DNA of 64,000 nucleotides from Paucibacter sp. KBW04 (GCF_003852425.1 NZ_QAJN01000017.1:1-64000), one strand, 5' to 3'. Counted from the first letter of the stretch, positions 1 through 9,500 are shown. A program made the numbers and translations. Notes: generated from the letters alone by a model not told the origin.

Positions 1-200
1 AGGGCCCAGCCGGGCAGGCCCGAATCAGACAGGGCCGAGACCACGGTCCAACTCACCAGCGCCCCCACCATCAAAATCTCGCCATGCGCGAAATTGATCA
101 GGTTGATGATGCCGTACACCATCGTGTACCCCAGCGCCACCAGGGCGTACATGCTGCCGAGCACCAGACCGTTGATGATCTGTTGCAAAAAAGTTTCCAT
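1..200 (-). CDS. livH: Branched-chain amino acid ABC transporter permease LivH, N-terminal part
   Basis: The reverse complement begins with an ATG at 200 and reads METFLQQIINGLVLGSMYAL followed by a segment containing GYTMVYGIINLINFAHGE. This is the highly conserved first region of LivH-type permeases (BPD_transp_2 family), including the INFAHGE stretch between the first membrane helices. About 66 codons are present; the rest lies beyond the window edge. A good ribosome binding site (AGGAAG) lies about 7-8 bases upstream of the start. LivH pairs with LivM, LivG, LivF and a periplasmic binding protein to import leucine, isoleucine, valine or other amides; none of the partners is visible here, so the exact substrate is unknown. 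Confidence 0.93.
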   Translation of the reverse strand, partial: METFLQQIINGLVLGSMYALVALGYTMVYGIINLINFAHGEILMVGALVSWTVVSALSDSGLPGWA

Positions 201-546
201 GGCCTGTCTTCCTAAAAAAATATTTGCGGATGACTGCCACGCTCCCGGTGAACCGGAAGACGCGGGTCGATGCCAAGACATTCGCAAGCCACATGCCAAA
301 AATCACACATCGCGGGTATTCACCGAGGGCTCCCCATGGGGGCGCAGGCGATTCGGCCCGGCCTGCGGGCCGGCGCGTGCGGAAATCGGCACCAGGCCGC
401 AGCAGCGCGTGTGAAGTTCGACACTGCGCCCTGCAAATCGGCGCTGGCTGGGTGCGCCTGGCGGAGCGGACGAAGGGTCGGCCCTGGGCTCGCAGTGCCA
501 GGCCTCGAGCACAGCCCTCCCGGCTTTGGGCACACTAGCGGCCTGT
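201..546. other. Intergenic region between divergent livH and sensor kinase genes
   Basis: The 346 bases between two divergent genes contain no credible coding sequence. The livH-proximal end is AT-rich around 210-230 (CTAAAAAAATATTTG) and probably holds livH expression signals. At about 357-375 there is a GC-rich hairpin (CGGCCC and GGGCCG around a 7-base loop) without a T run. No recognisable riboswitch or tRNA was found. Confidence 0.6.
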
Positions 547-2538
547 ATGCAGACCCGCAAGCCCAGCGCCCCCCACTCAAGCTCGACCGACTCATCACGT
601 CTGCGTGAGCTGGGTTGGCGCGAACGGGCGGTGCGCTACTGGAGCCAACCCAGCATCCTGGCCAGCCTGACCCTGGTGCTGATGGCCCTGGGCCTGGCCC
701 TGGGTCACCGCCTGAGCGAGCGCGCCGGCATGGAGCAATTGGCCGCCGTGGCGGCCGAGCGCCTGGAGCTTTACGCCGCCAGCCTAGAAGCACAACTGGC
801 GCGTTACGACTACCTGCCCAGCCTGATCGCCATCGATCAGGACATGATGGCCGTACTCAACGCGCCCCAAGATGCCGCCCTGCGTCAGCGCAGCAGCCGC
901 AAGCTGGCCCGCATCAATGTGCGAGCCGGCCTGGGCCTGATCTTCATCATCGACGCCCAGAACCGGGTGGTGGCCTCCAGCGAGGACTATCCCGCCAAGA
1001 GCGGCGGGGGCACAGCCGGCCCGCAGACCCCGGCCGAGGCCTTGATGCAGCGTTTGGGGGCCCACATCAGCTCGGGCGCCGGCCAGTTCTTTGCCGCCGA
1101 CGCCAGCAATGGCAGCACCGACTACTTTCTGATCCAAAGCCTGCAGCGCGAGGGCCGCGACGTGGGTCGGGTCGTCGCCAAGCTGAACCTGGCGCCGCTG
1201 GAAGCCACCTGGGTGGACCAGGGCCTGCGCTCCCAGGGCGAACGCCTGCTGGTGGTGGACAGCCATGATGTGGTCATCATGTCTTCGGTGCCGGAGTGGA
1301 AGTACCACCTGCTCAATCACAGCACGCCCGAGCTGCGCCAGGAGTTATTAGCCAGCGGCCGCTACGCCGGGCCCATGCTGGCCGGCCTGGGTATCGCCAT
1401 CGAAGGCCTGGCGCGCAGCGAGACCAGCCTGGTGCAGGTGCAAGAACCCATGCCCGAGGGTTCGAGCAAGCCGGGCGCGCGCAATCTGCTGCTGGCCCAG
1501 GAGCGCGCCGTCGTGCCCCTGGCCCTGCGCCTGGTGACGCTGTCCGACCCTAGCGAGGTCTGGCTGCATGCCCGCTATGCCGCCTGGGGCGGCGCGGCGG
1601 TGGGCACCTCCATCGGCCTGGTCGCCCTCTACCTGGCCTTCAGGCGGCGGGCGGTGCAGCAGCTGTTCCGCGCCAGCGAGGCCTTGCAGCGCGCCCATGC
1701 CGAGCTGGAGCGCCAGGTCAGCGAACGCACGCATGAGCTGCGCAGCACCAATGAGGAACTCAAACACCAGATCAACCAGCGCCTGAAGGCCGAGGACGAG
1801 CTGATCCAGGCCGGCAAGCTGGCCGTGCTGGGCCAGATGTCCGCCGGCATCTCGCACGAGATCAACCAGCCGCTGACCGCCTTGCGCGCCCTCTCCCGCA
1901 ACAGCCTGCTCTTGCTGGAGAAAGGCCGCAGCAGCACGGTGGCCGAGAACCTGTGCGCCATCGACGAGATGGTGGAACGCATGAGCAAGATCACCCGCCA
2001 GCTCAAGAGCTTCGCCCGCAAGGCCGAGGCGGTGCACACGCCGGTGCTGCTCAGCGCCGCCATCCAAGGCGCTCGCCTGCTGCTGGACCACCGACTGCAG
2101 GCCGAGCAGGTGCGGCTGGAGATCAAGCTGCCCGAGGGCATGCGCGTCAACTGCGACGGCAACCGGCTGGAGCAGGTGCTGGTCAATCTGATGGGCAATG
2201 CCCTGGACGCCATGCAGGGCTGCAACAACCCCTGCCTGCGCATCAGCACGGCCCCGTTTGACAGCGATACCCCAGGCAAGACCCAGACGCCGGCTCAAAC
2301 CCGCGTCTGGCTGCGCATCATCGACAACGGCAGCGGCATGCCGGCCCATCTGCTGCAACGCTTGTTTGAACCTTTTTTCACCACCAAGCCGGCCGGCCAA
2401 GGCCTGGGCCTGGGCCTGGTGATTTCATCAAAAATCGTGCATGAATTTGGCGGCAGCCTGCGCGCCCGCGCCAATGCCTCTGAGGGCTCGAACGAACCCG
2501 GCATGTGCTTTGAGTTCGATCTGGAACTCAAGACTTGA
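547..2538 (+). CDS. Membrane sensor histidine kinase, DctB/AauS-like
   Basis: A 663-residue class I histidine kinase. A membrane helix at about residues 30-50 and another near 345-365 bracket a large periplasmic sensor region, as in DctB (C4-dicarboxylate sensing) and AauS (acidic amino acid sensing). A coiled-coil linker (SEALQRAHAELERQVSERTH) leads to the H box GISHEINQPL with the phosphorylated His at about 437. An N box (VLVNLMGNALDAM), a G1 box (IIDNGSGM) and a G2 box (GQGLGLGLVISS) complete the ATP-binding domain. The ATG at 547 was chosen over the TTG at 526. The partner response regulator follows 50 bases downstream. The acidic amino acid binding protein gene across the convergent end suggests an AauS-like role, but the ligand cannot be read from sequence. 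Confidence 0.88.
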   Translation: MQTRKPSAPHSSSTDSSRLRELGWRERAVRYWSQPSILASLTLVLMALGLALGHRLSERAGMEQLAAVAAERLELYAASLEAQLARYDYLPSLIAIDQDMMAVLNAPQDAALRQRSSRKLARINVRAGLGLIFIIDAQNRVVASSEDYPAKSGGGTAGPQTPAEALMQRLGAHISSGAGQFFAADASNGSTDYFLIQSLQREGRDVGRVVAKLNLAPLEATWVDQGLRSQGERLLVVDSHDVVIMSSVPEWKYHLLNHSTPELRQELLASGRYAGPMLAGLGIAIEGLARSETSLVQVQEPMPEGSSKPGARNLLLAQERAVVPLALRLVTLSDPSEVWLHARYAAWGGAAVGTSIGLVALYLAFRRRAVQQLFRASEALQRAHAELERQVSERTHELRSTNEELKHQINQRLKAEDELIQAGKLAVLGQMSAGISHEINQPLTALRALSRNSLLLLEKGRSSTVAENLCAIDEMVERMSKITRQLKSFARKAEAVHTPVLLSAAIQGARLLLDHRLQAEQVRLEIKLPEGMRVNCDGNRLEQVLVNLMGNALDAMQGCNNPCLRISTAPFDSDTPGKTQTPAQTRVWLRIIDNGSGMPAHLLQRLFEPFFTTKPAGQGLGLGLVISSKIVHEFGGSLRARANASEGSNEPGMCFEFDLELKT

Positions 2539-2588
2539 GGCTTGCGCCACCACACCCACAAAGAATCCCCAAAGAGACCCCCCTCACC

Positions 2589-3947
2589 ATGTTTGAAGGC
2601 TACAAAATTTTGTTCGTCGAGGACGACCCACCCGTCCGCGCCAGCTTGACCCAGACCCTGGAGCTGGAAGGCCTGGACGTGATCGCCTGCGGCAGCGCCG
2701 AAGAGGCCCTGCCCCATATTCAGGCCGGCGCGCAAATCGTCGTCGCCACCGATGTGCGCCTGCCCGGCATGGACGGCCTGGCCTTGCTGGACCATGTGAT
2801 CAAGACCGACGCCGAGATGCCCGTGGTGCTGGTGACGGCGCACGGCGACGTGGCCATGGCGGTGCAAGCCATGCGCACCGGGGCTTACGACTTTCTGGAA
2901 AAGCCCTTCGCGCCGGAACGATTTGTCGACACCCTCAAACGCGCGCTGGACAAGCGGGTGCTGCAGGTGGCGGTGGACGAGTTGCGCGGGCAATTGCAGC
3001 GGCGCAGCGGCATGGAGGCGGTGCTGCTGGGCAACTCGCCCGCCATGCAGCAGGTGCGGGCCCAGGTCTTGAACCTGGCGGACACCTCGGCCGATGTGAT
3101 GATTCTGGGCGAGACCGGCACCGGCAAGGAGTTAGTGGCGCGCTGCCTGCACGACCAGAGCAGCCGACGCGACCGCAACTTCGTCGCCATCAATTGCGGC
3201 GGCCTGCCCGAGGCCTTGTTCGAGAGCGAACTCTTCGGCCACGAGCCCGGCGCCTACACCTCGGCCGGCAAACGCCGCATCGGCAAGATCGAGCACGCCA
3301 ACGGCGGCACTCTGCTGCTGGACGAGATCGAGACCATGCCCATGACGCTGCAGATCAAGCTGCTGCGAGTGCTGCAGGAGCGCAAGGTCGAGCGCCTCGG
3401 CTCCAACGACGAGCTGCCCATCAATGTGCGGGTGATCGCCGCTACCAAGGCCGATCTGCGCGCCCTGAGCGAGCAAGGCAAGTTCCGCAGCGACCTCTAC
3501 TACCGCCTCAATGTGGCGACGCTGCAGCTGCCGCCGCTGAGCGAGCGGCGCGAGGACATCCCTTTGCTGTTCGAGCATTTTGTGGCCCAGGCCTGTGCCC
3601 GCTACGAGCGCCAGGCGCCCGAGCTGACACCGCAACGCCTGCGCGAATTGCTGGCCCACGACTGGCCCGGCAATGTGCGCGAGGTGCGCAATGCGGCCGA
3701 TCGTTTTGTGCTGGCCATCGATAGCAAGGAAGGCGCTTGCAGCGATGAGGTCGACAAGGCCGCCGCGCCCGGCGCCAGCCTGGCCCAGCAAATGGACCAG
3801 GTGGAAAAGGCCTTGATCGAACAGGCCTTGCGCAAATGCCAGGGCCGCATCCCGGCGGCCATGGAGATGCTGGGCACGGCCAAGAAGACGCTTTACGACA
3901 AGCTCAATCGGCACGGCATCGAGCTGGACAAGTTCCGCTCGACTTGA
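2589..3947 (+). CDS. Sigma-54-dependent response regulator, DctD/AauR-like
   Basis: A 452-residue NtrC-family activator. The receiver domain (1-120) has acidic residues near 11-12 (VEDDPP), the phosphoacceptor Asp55 (ATDVRLPGMDG) and a conserved Lys (FLEKPF). The AAA+ domain carries Walker A GETGTGKE at about 174-181 and Walker B GGTLLLDEIE. The sigma-54 contact loop reads GAYTSA rather than the canonical GAFTGA. A Fis-type helix-turn-helix ends the protein (CQGRIPAAMEMLGTAKKTLY). The start is the ATG at 2589, since the 18 codons before it precede the first strand of the receiver fold. It should activate sigma-54 promoters for dicarboxylate or acidic amino acid transport when phosphorylated by the preceding kinase. 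Its stop lies 10 bases from that of the convergent gene. Confidence 0.9.
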   Translation: MFEGYKILFVEDDPPVRASLTQTLELEGLDVIACGSAEEALPHIQAGAQIVVATDVRLPGMDGLALLDHVIKTDAEMPVVLVTAHGDVAMAVQAMRTGAYDFLEKPFAPERFVDTLKRALDKRVLQVAVDELRGQLQRRSGMEAVLLGNSPAMQQVRAQVLNLADTSADVMILGETGTGKELVARCLHDQSSRRDRNFVAINCGGLPEALFESELFGHEPGAYTSAGKRRIGKIEHANGGTLLLDEIETMPMTLQIKLLRVLQERKVERLGSNDELPINVRVIAATKADLRALSEQGKFRSDLYYRLNVATLQLPPLSERREDIPLLFEHFVAQACARYERQAPELTPQRLRELLAHDWPGNVREVRNAADRFVLAIDSKEGACSDEVDKAAAPGASLAQQMDQVEKALIEQALRKCQGRIPAAMEMLGTAKKTLYDKLNRHGIELDKFRST

Positions 3948-3957
3948 GCGTTCGGGC

Positions 3958-5025
3958 TCAGCGGTAAAGCGCGGGGTCGGGCGAATCCGTAGGCTTGGCG
4001 ATCACCTTTTTGAAGGCCTCGCTCATGGCCAGCTGCAAATTGATGCCGCGTGGGGGGATGGGTGAGAGAAACCACTTCTTGTAAATGGCCTGGATCTCAC
4101 CGCGCTGGTAGAGGCCGGCAATGACCCCGTCCACCAAGGCCTTGTAGACCGCATCATCGCGCGGCAGGCCGATGGCATAGGGCTCGACGGAATAGGCCTC
4201 CTCCGAGATCACGAACTCGGCCGGATTCGGCGCCGTCAGCAAAGACATGCGCAAGAGCACATCGTCCATGGCGTAGGCGACGGCCCGGTCGGTTTGCAGC
4301 AGGCGGAAGGCATCGCGGTCGTCCAGGCCTACGAGGATGCGCAGGTCCAGCTTGTGGGCCTGATTGGCCTGATGCAGGAACTGGATGCTGGTGGTGGCGA
4401 TGGTGGAAGCCACCGCCTTGCCGCGCAGATCTTCCAGCGTGCGCACCTCGGACTCGCGCTTGGACAGCAAGCGGCTTTCGGCCACAAAGGTGGTGAGGGA
4501 GAAGGCCTGGGTCTTTTGCCGCTCGCTGGTATTGGTGGTCACACCACATTCCAGATCCACTGAGCCATTGCCCACCAGGGGCATGCGGGTGGCCGAGGTG
4601 ACGGGCAGGAGCTTGACCTCCAGCTCCGGCATGTCCAGGCGCTTCTTCACGGCGGCGATGACCTGCTGACACAGATCGATGGAATAACCTTGCGGCCGCA
4701 GCTTGGCGTCGAGGTAAGAGAAAGGCGCGGATGCGACTCTAAAACCCAGCACGATCAGGCCGGTGTCGCGGATCTTGCGCAAGGTGGGCGAGTCTTGCAC
4801 CGAGGCCGGGCTGCTGGCCGTTGCAGCGCCCGCTCCTGCATTCGCACTGGCGCTCGCGCCAGCCGAACCCGCCGCCCAGCTGGCACCGGCCAGCAGCCAA
4901 GCCGCCAACAGGATCAGCAGCCATGGGGGAGAGAAGGCAAAGCGCGTGAATGGGAAACAAGGCAGAGGCAAGATGAAATCCAAGAGCACCGACAGCGGGA
5001 CCCAGGCATTGTCCTCAGGCCACAA
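3958..5025 (-). CDS. GltI-like amino acid ABC transporter periplasmic binding protein
   Basis: An SBP_bac_3 family protein of up to 355 residues. A hydrophobic export signal (FSPPWLLILLAAWLLAGASWA) is followed by an Ala/Gly/Ser-rich linker and the binding domain. Motifs typical of glutamate/aspartate binding proteins are present: VLGFRVASAPFSYLDA, QGYSIDLCQQV, VDLECGVTTNTSERQ, and a C-terminal GEIQAIYKKWF. The start is uncertain: the frame opens with TTG at 5025, and a GTG at 4989 would also keep the signal. No permease or ATPase gene lies nearby, so it is an orphan here. The adjacent AauS/AauR-like two-component pair suggests linkage to acidic amino acid uptake or sensing. Confidence 0.82.
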   Translation of the reverse strand: MWPEDNAWVPLSVLLDFILPLPCFPFTRFAFSPPWLLILLAAWLLAGASWAAGSAGASASANAGAGAATASSPASVQDSPTLRKIRDTGLIVLGFRVASAPFSYLDAKLRPQGYSIDLCQQVIAAVKKRLDMPELEVKLLPVTSATRMPLVGNGSVDLECGVTTNTSERQKTQAFSLTTFVAESRLLSKRESEVRTLEDLRGKAVASTIATTSIQFLHQANQAHKLDLRILVGLDDRDAFRLLQTDRAVAYAMDDVLLRMSLLTAPNPAEFVISEEAYSVEPYAIGLPRDDAVYKALVDGVIAGLYQRGEIQAIYKKWFLSPIPPRGINLQLAMSEAFKKVIAKPTDSPDPALYR

Positions 5026-5137
5026 GCCTGCACAAGCGGCCTAACCCCGCTTGCCAACAAGGGGCGAGCTGAGGCAGGCTTGGGACGCGGCCCTGTTCAG
5101 CCGGCGCCCACCCCTTGTTTTGTGGCAGCATCAAGCC

Positions 5138-5797
5138 ATGCCTTCTGCCAGCGCCCAGAACACCGCCCACGATCTTCCGGCCCTGATACGCGGCCTGCCC
5201 GAGCGCAGCCAGCGCCTTTACCGCGAGGCCGAAGCCGCCTGGGACCGCGAACAAGGCCTGCTCTTGTTTGCCTACGGCTCCCTGATCTGGAAGCCCGGTT
5301 TCGACCCCGCTGAGCAAGGTCCCGCCCTGGTCCACGGCTTCCACCGTGCCCTGCGCCTGCGCTCCTTGGTCAACCGAGGCAATGCGCAACAGGCCGGCCT
5401 GGTCCTCTGTCTTTTGTCGGGTGGCAGTTGCCGGGGGCTGTTTTACCGCGTGGCGCCAACGCAGAGCGCCGCCGTCCTGTGCGAGCTGTGGGCGCGCGAG
5501 ATGGTCGTGGGCTCCTACGAGCCGCGCTGGCTGCTTTGCCAGACGCCACAAGGCCCGCGCCCTGCCCTCAGCTTCACCCTGCCCCGCCAAAGCCCTGGCC
5601 TGCAAGCGCATTTGGACGATGCGGCTCTGCTGCACATTCTGCGCCATGCGCAGGGCCGCTACGGCAGCACCCTGGACTATCTGCAGCGCACCGTCATCAG
5701 CTTGCGCTCACACGGGATTTGCGATGCCGAACTGGAACGCCAACTCACCCTGGCCGAGCGCCACGGCCTGTTGAAAGAAGCAGCTCAGAGCTGTTGA
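5138..5797 (+). CDS. chaC: Gamma-glutamylcyclotransferase, ChaC family
   Basis: A 219-residue protein with the ChaC substrate-binding signature FAYGSLIWKPGF at about residues 46-57, followed by HGFHRALRLRS, matching the ChaC-type family that cleaves glutathione to 5-oxoproline and Cys-Gly in the cytosol. The ATG at 5138 gives an N-terminus of normal length; earlier codons in the frame look non-coding. The end overlaps by 13 bases with the convergent nucleotidyltransferase gene. ChaC proteins tune glutathione levels. I see nothing in the neighbourhood that narrows its role. Confidence 0.85.
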   Translation: MPSASAQNTAHDLPALIRGLPERSQRLYREAEAAWDREQGLLLFAYGSLIWKPGFDPAEQGPALVHGFHRALRLRSLVNRGNAQQAGLVLCLLSGGSCRGLFYRVAPTQSAAVLCELWAREMVVGSYEPRWLLCQTPQGPRPALSFTLPRQSPGLQAHLDDAALLHILRHAQGRYGSTLDYLQRTVISLRSHGICDAELERQLTLAERHGLLKEAAQSC

Positions 5798-6453
5798 CTG
5801 CGCAAGCGGTCCAGGTCTTCCACCGTGTCCACATCGACCAGCACTCCGGGGTCATCGACCTCCACCGCTTGCGAGGGATAGCGGGCCAAGATGCGGCGCG
5901 CGCCTTCGTCGCCTTGCAATTCCAACAGCTCGGAATACAGCTCGGGGCTGAAGCCCACGGGGTGGCCCTGCCGCCCCTTGTACTGGGCAAAGGCGGCCGG
6001 GTATTGCTCGATGGCCGCGGCCACCGCCAGGATGCTGCTGGGACGCAGCAAAGGCATGTCGGCCGGCATGATGAGCCAGCCATCGGCATCGCCGCTGGCA
6101 CTGACACCGGCCGCGATGGAGTAACCCATGCCGACCGGTGTGGGTCGGCCCTGGGCATCAAAATCGGGACGCACCACCACATCGGCACTGGCCACCCAGC
6201 GCTGCACCAGTGGCGCGAGTTTGGACGTGGTCACCACCACGACGGGCAGACCGCTGTCGATGGCATGGCGCAGGCTGCGCGAGAGCACGGTGTCTTGACT
6301 GAGGTCTGAGAAGTCGGCGTTGCCCTCGGGCTCAAGCCCGGCCATCGGCTCCGCCGACTGACCCAGTCTTTGCGCCAGTTTGTGGCCGGAGCCGTGAAAT
6401 CGTATGCCGCGCCCTGCCGCCAGCACGACCACAGCAGGTCGCCGTTTGCTCAT
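5785..6453 (-). CDS. MobA/MocA-like nucleotidyltransferase
   Basis: A 222-residue NTP_transf_3 family protein. It starts with VVVLAAGRGIRFHGSG, the nucleotide-binding LAAGxGxRF motif, and contains GLPVVVVTTSKL, a central metal-binding region IMPADMPLLRPSS, and PVGFSPELYSELLEL. This pattern fits MocA/MobA-like enzymes that transfer CMP or GMP to molybdopterin, often for xanthine dehydrogenase-family enzymes. The ATG at 6453 is used because the extra upstream codons look like untranslated leader. No molybdoenzyme gene is adjacent, although a tungstate/molybdate-type importer (tupBCA) lies about 51 kb away in this window. Confidence 0.8.
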   Translation of the reverse strand: MSKRRPAVVVLAAGRGIRFHGSGHKLAQRLGQSAEPMAGLEPEGNADFSDLSQDTVLSRSLRHAIDSGLPVVVVTTSKLAPLVQRWVASADVVVRPDFDAQGRPTPVGMGYSIAAGVSASGDADGWLIMPADMPLLRPSSILAVAAAIEQYPAAFAQYKGRQGHPVGFSPELYSELLELQGDEGARRILARYPSQAVEVDDPGVLVDVDTVEDLDRLRSQQL

Positions 6454-6664
6454 CCGCTTGAACTCACTTTTAGAAAACCCTCTCGAGCTGCCCCGGTCTG
6501 ACGCCGGGCTAACGCCAGAGTCCACAGCATGCCGCCCGGGGCCTGGGCGTGGAACTGGGGCCAACACTTAGGGTGTTCTACGAGCCAGCTGACATATGTC
6601 CCCTCCTTGGGCCGGGCTCACACAGAGCCCGATCAAGGCAGGCGTCGATAAACATCGCATACTT

Positions 6665-7309
6665 ATGCCCATGAGCAAATTATCCGATCTGCGTAAAAGC
6701 TATGAGCAAGGTGAGCTGGACGAGAGCGTCGCTGCCGATCAACCCCTGAGCCAGTTCAAGCAATGGCTGGATCAGGCCTTGGCCGGCGAGATCCCCGAGC
6801 CCAATGCCATGACTCTGGCCACGGTCAACGCACAGGGGCGGCCCTCCACCCGCATCGTGCTAATCAAGGGTTTTGATGAGCGCGGCATCGTCTGGTTCAC
6901 CAATTACGACAGCCGCAAAGGCCAGGAGTTGGCCAACAATCCGCACGCCGCCCTGCAGTTCCACTGGGTGGAGCTGGAACGGGTGGTGCGCATCGAGGGC
7001 GTGGTGAGCCAGGTGGATGCCGCTGAATCCGATGCCTACTACCATTCCCGCCCGCTGGACTCCCGCCTGGGTGCCTGGGCCTCACCGCAAAGCCAGGTGA
7101 TCAGCTCGCGCGGGGTGCTGGTGGCCAATGCCGCCAAGGCCGCCCTGCAGCACGGCATGAACCCGCAGCGCCCGCCGAACTGGGGCGGCTTCCGTCTGGT
7201 CCCTGAGCGCTGGGAGTTTTGGCAGGGGCGCAAATCGCGCCTGCATGACCGCATCAGCTACCGCCGGGATGAAGCGGGCCACTGGATCAAGGAAAGACTG
7301 GCCCCCTGA
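6665..7309 (+). CDS. pdxH: Pyridoxamine 5'-phosphate oxidase
   Basis: PdxH oxidises pyridoxine or pyridoxamine 5'-phosphate to pyridoxal phosphate using FMN. The 214-residue product has the family's normal length and order: [20 protein letters not shown], the FMN-binding [10 protein letters not shown] and [12 protein letters not shown], and the C-terminal signature [20 protein letters not shown] with SRLHDRISY. The start is either ATG 6665 or ATG 6671. The hexamer CATACT at 6658-6663 lies 7 bases before the second ATG, so this may be a leaderless transcript starting at 6671 ([11 protein letters not shown]). No Shine-Dalgarno sequence is obvious. Confidence 0.96.
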   Translation: MPMSKLSDLRKSYEQGELDESVAADQPLSQFKQWLDQALAGEIPEPNAMTLATVNAQGRPSTRIVLIKGFDERGIVWFTNYDSRKGQELANNPHAALQFHWVELERVVRIEGVVSQVDAAESDAYYHSRPLDSRLGAWASPQSQVISSRGVLVANAAKAALQHGMNPQRPPNWGGFRLVPERWEFWQGRKSRLHDRISYRRDEAGHWIKERLAP

Positions 7310-7388
7310 TCGCCGCCGCAAGCGCGGAGTGAAGATAGAGCGGGGTCAGGTCTTGCCTGCCCCGCCCTCTTGCTTGCTTTGAACTCGC

Positions 7389-9500
7389 TTAGAAGCGAAC
7401 CTGCACCCCGGTGTGCAGGGAGCGCCCGGCCAGCGGACTCAAATCTCGGATGGTGGCCACCGAGGAGGCGCTGTAGGCCAGCTTGTTGGTCAGATTGTCC
7501 AGCTTCAAGTACCACAGCGCATCGCTATTGCCCAGCATGAACTGGCGCGCCAGGCTCAGCTTGACGATGCCGTAACCCGCGGTGGGCTTGTCCAGCACCG
7601 GCACGCGGTCCTGGCGCGCGGCCAGGCGCCATTCCAGGCGGCCCGACCAGGCGCCTTGGCTAGCGTCCAGGCCCAAGGTGGCGCGCAATGGCGCCAGGCG
7701 CGGCAAGGCTTCGCCGGTGGCACGGTTCTCGCCGCGCACGCCGTCCAACTGGGCCGAGAGGGTCAGCAGCGCACCCGGCAGCGCTTGGGCCGGCAGGGTC
7801 CATCGCCCTTCCAGCTCAAAGCCCTTGAGCAGAGCTGGCACCGATTTAAAAGCATAGACCGGTAAGGCGTCCGCGCCTGGCTCCTGATGCTGCTCGCCGG
7901 TCGCATCGAGCGCGATATAGCTGGAAAAGCGCGTTTGGTAGACGTTCAGGCGCAGCAGCTGATTCGCCGTCTTCCACTGCAGGCCCAAGTCCACGCCCTT
8001 GGCCTTTTCCAGGCCCAGATCGGCGTCGCCGCGCTCGAAGGCACCGCTGGCCACATGCACGCCATGGGCATGTAACTCATAAAACATGGGCGCCCGCTCG
8101 GTGCTATTGAGATTGAGGTTCAGGCTCAGGCCTTGGACCACACTGGCCAGGGAGTAGCTACCGCTGAGGGAGAAGCTGTGCGGCTTGAACTTGCGGGTGC
8201 TGGCCGCGCCGAACTTGGGCTCGGCGGCGTCGGCCGCATCGCCGTCGCTATCCACCCGCACCGACTCGGCGCGGGCGCCGGCCGACAGGCTCAGAGGGCC
8301 GGCCTCATACTGCTCCAGCACAAAGACGGCGCCGTTTTCGGTGCGCGAACTGGGCACCAAGGCCTCTTCGCCCAAGGCCGAGAAGTCAGACTTCTCCCAC
8401 TGCAGACCCAGCACGCCGTGCACCGGGCCGAAGGCGCGATGCTCGGCCTCCAGGCGCAGATCATTGCCATGGCTCTTGAACACCGTGCCGACTTCGCCCG
8501 TGCCTTCGATCTCCTTGTGCTCGTAGTCGCTGCGGCTGAGCTGCCAGCTCAGGCGCTGCAGCAAGGCACTCTTGTCCTCGCCGGCGCGCCACTCACCGGC
8601 GGCGGCCAGGCGCTGGCGTTGCATCTTGATCTTGATATCGGGCTCCACCGTCACGCCGTAGTCGCTGCGGTAGTCATCCACCGAGACGCCCGCAAAACCA
8701 TTGGCAAACACATAGGACGCGCCCAGCGCTCCACCATGGCTGTCCGAGGCCGAGTTGCGCACATGGCGGCTAGGGCCGTCCACGCTGTCAAAGCGCGGCG
8801 TGCTTTGATCACCGGCTCGCCGCCCCGACAGATCGGCATGCCAGGCAAAGCCTGCTTTGCCCTCACCCGTGCCGCCTTCCAGCAGCAAGGCGGCATTGCG
8901 CTCGGCAGAGGCGCCGCCCAGGCGCAGCTCGGCCGCACCGCCGAAGCTTCCCAAGGCCTTGCGGGGAATGCGGTTGTCCAGGGTATTGACCACCCCACCT
9001 ACCGCATTGCCGCCGTAAAGCAAGGCGGCCGCACCGCGCAGCACCTCGACCTGCTCGACCACCAAGGGGTCCAGAGGCACGGCGTGGTCAAAGCTCAGGC
9101 TGGAGGCATCAACCGAGCTGCCGGAATTGCTCAGCATGCGCACCCGGTCGCCATCCAAGCCACGGATGGTGGGTCGATTGCTGTTCGGGCCGAAGTAGCT
9201 GGCGCCCACGCCGGGCAGGCCGTCCAGGGTCTCGCCCAGGGTGGAGGCACGGCGCAGGATCAAGGCGTCGCCCGAGAGCACATCCACCGGCTGGGCCAGA
9301 TCGGCGCTGCGCAATGGGTTGCCGGTGGTGACGACGCGGTCAAGCTTCTGGGCACCGGCCGAAGTGGCCTCGGTCGGCAAGGCGGCGGGCTTGGCCGTGT
9401 TTTCTTGGCCATGGCCGATCAAGGGGAAAGCAGCCAGGCTCAGGCACAGCAGATGGGCGCTCAGGGCCAGGGGCCGAGGCGCGAAAAAAGTCGTTTGCAT
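7389..9500 (-). CDS. znuD: TonB-dependent outer membrane receptor, ZnuD-like
   Basis: A 703-residue TonB-dependent receptor with a signal peptide (LALSAHLLCLSLAAFPLIGHG), a plug domain and a 22-strand-type barrel ending in Phe (TGVQVRF). The plug matches the ZnuD zinc receptor group: LPGVGASYFGPNSNRPTIRG, LDGDRVRMLSN, SFDHAVPLDPLVVEQVEVLR, ALLYGGNAVGGVVNTLDNRIP. The start is the ATG at 9500. It is the last of five same-strand genes that also encode an ABC ATPase and permease, a DUF3299 protein and a small membrane protein, a set seen in zinc-responsive loci of other proteobacteria. The zinc assignment rests on plug similarity and context; I found no clear Zur box. Confidence 0.85.
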   Translation of the reverse strand: MQTTFFAPRPLALSAHLLCLSLAAFPLIGHGQENTAKPAALPTEATSAGAQKLDRVVTTGNPLRSADLAQPVDVLSGDALILRRASTLGETLDGLPGVGASYFGPNSNRPTIRGLDGDRVRMLSNSGSSVDASSLSFDHAVPLDPLVVEQVEVLRGAAALLYGGNAVGGVVNTLDNRIPRKALGSFGGAAELRLGGASAERNAALLLEGGTGEGKAGFAWHADLSGRRAGDQSTPRFDSVDGPSRHVRNSASDSHGGALGASYVFANGFAGVSVDDYRSDYGVTVEPDIKIKMQRQRLAAAGEWRAGEDKSALLQRLSWQLSRSDYEHKEIEGTGEVGTVFKSHGNDLRLEAEHRAFGPVHGVLGLQWEKSDFSALGEEALVPSSRTENGAVFVLEQYEAGPLSLSAGARAESVRVDSDGDAADAAEPKFGAASTRKFKPHSFSLSGSYSLASVVQGLSLNLNLNSTERAPMFYELHAHGVHVASGAFERGDADLGLEKAKGVDLGLQWKTANQLLRLNVYQTRFSSYIALDATGEQHQEPGADALPVYAFKSVPALLKGFELEGRWTLPAQALPGALLTLSAQLDGVRGENRATGEALPRLAPLRATLGLDASQGAWSGRLEWRLAARQDRVPVLDKPTAGYGIVKLSLARQFMLGNSDALWYLKLDNLTNKLAYSASSVATIRDLSPLAGRSLHTGVQVRF

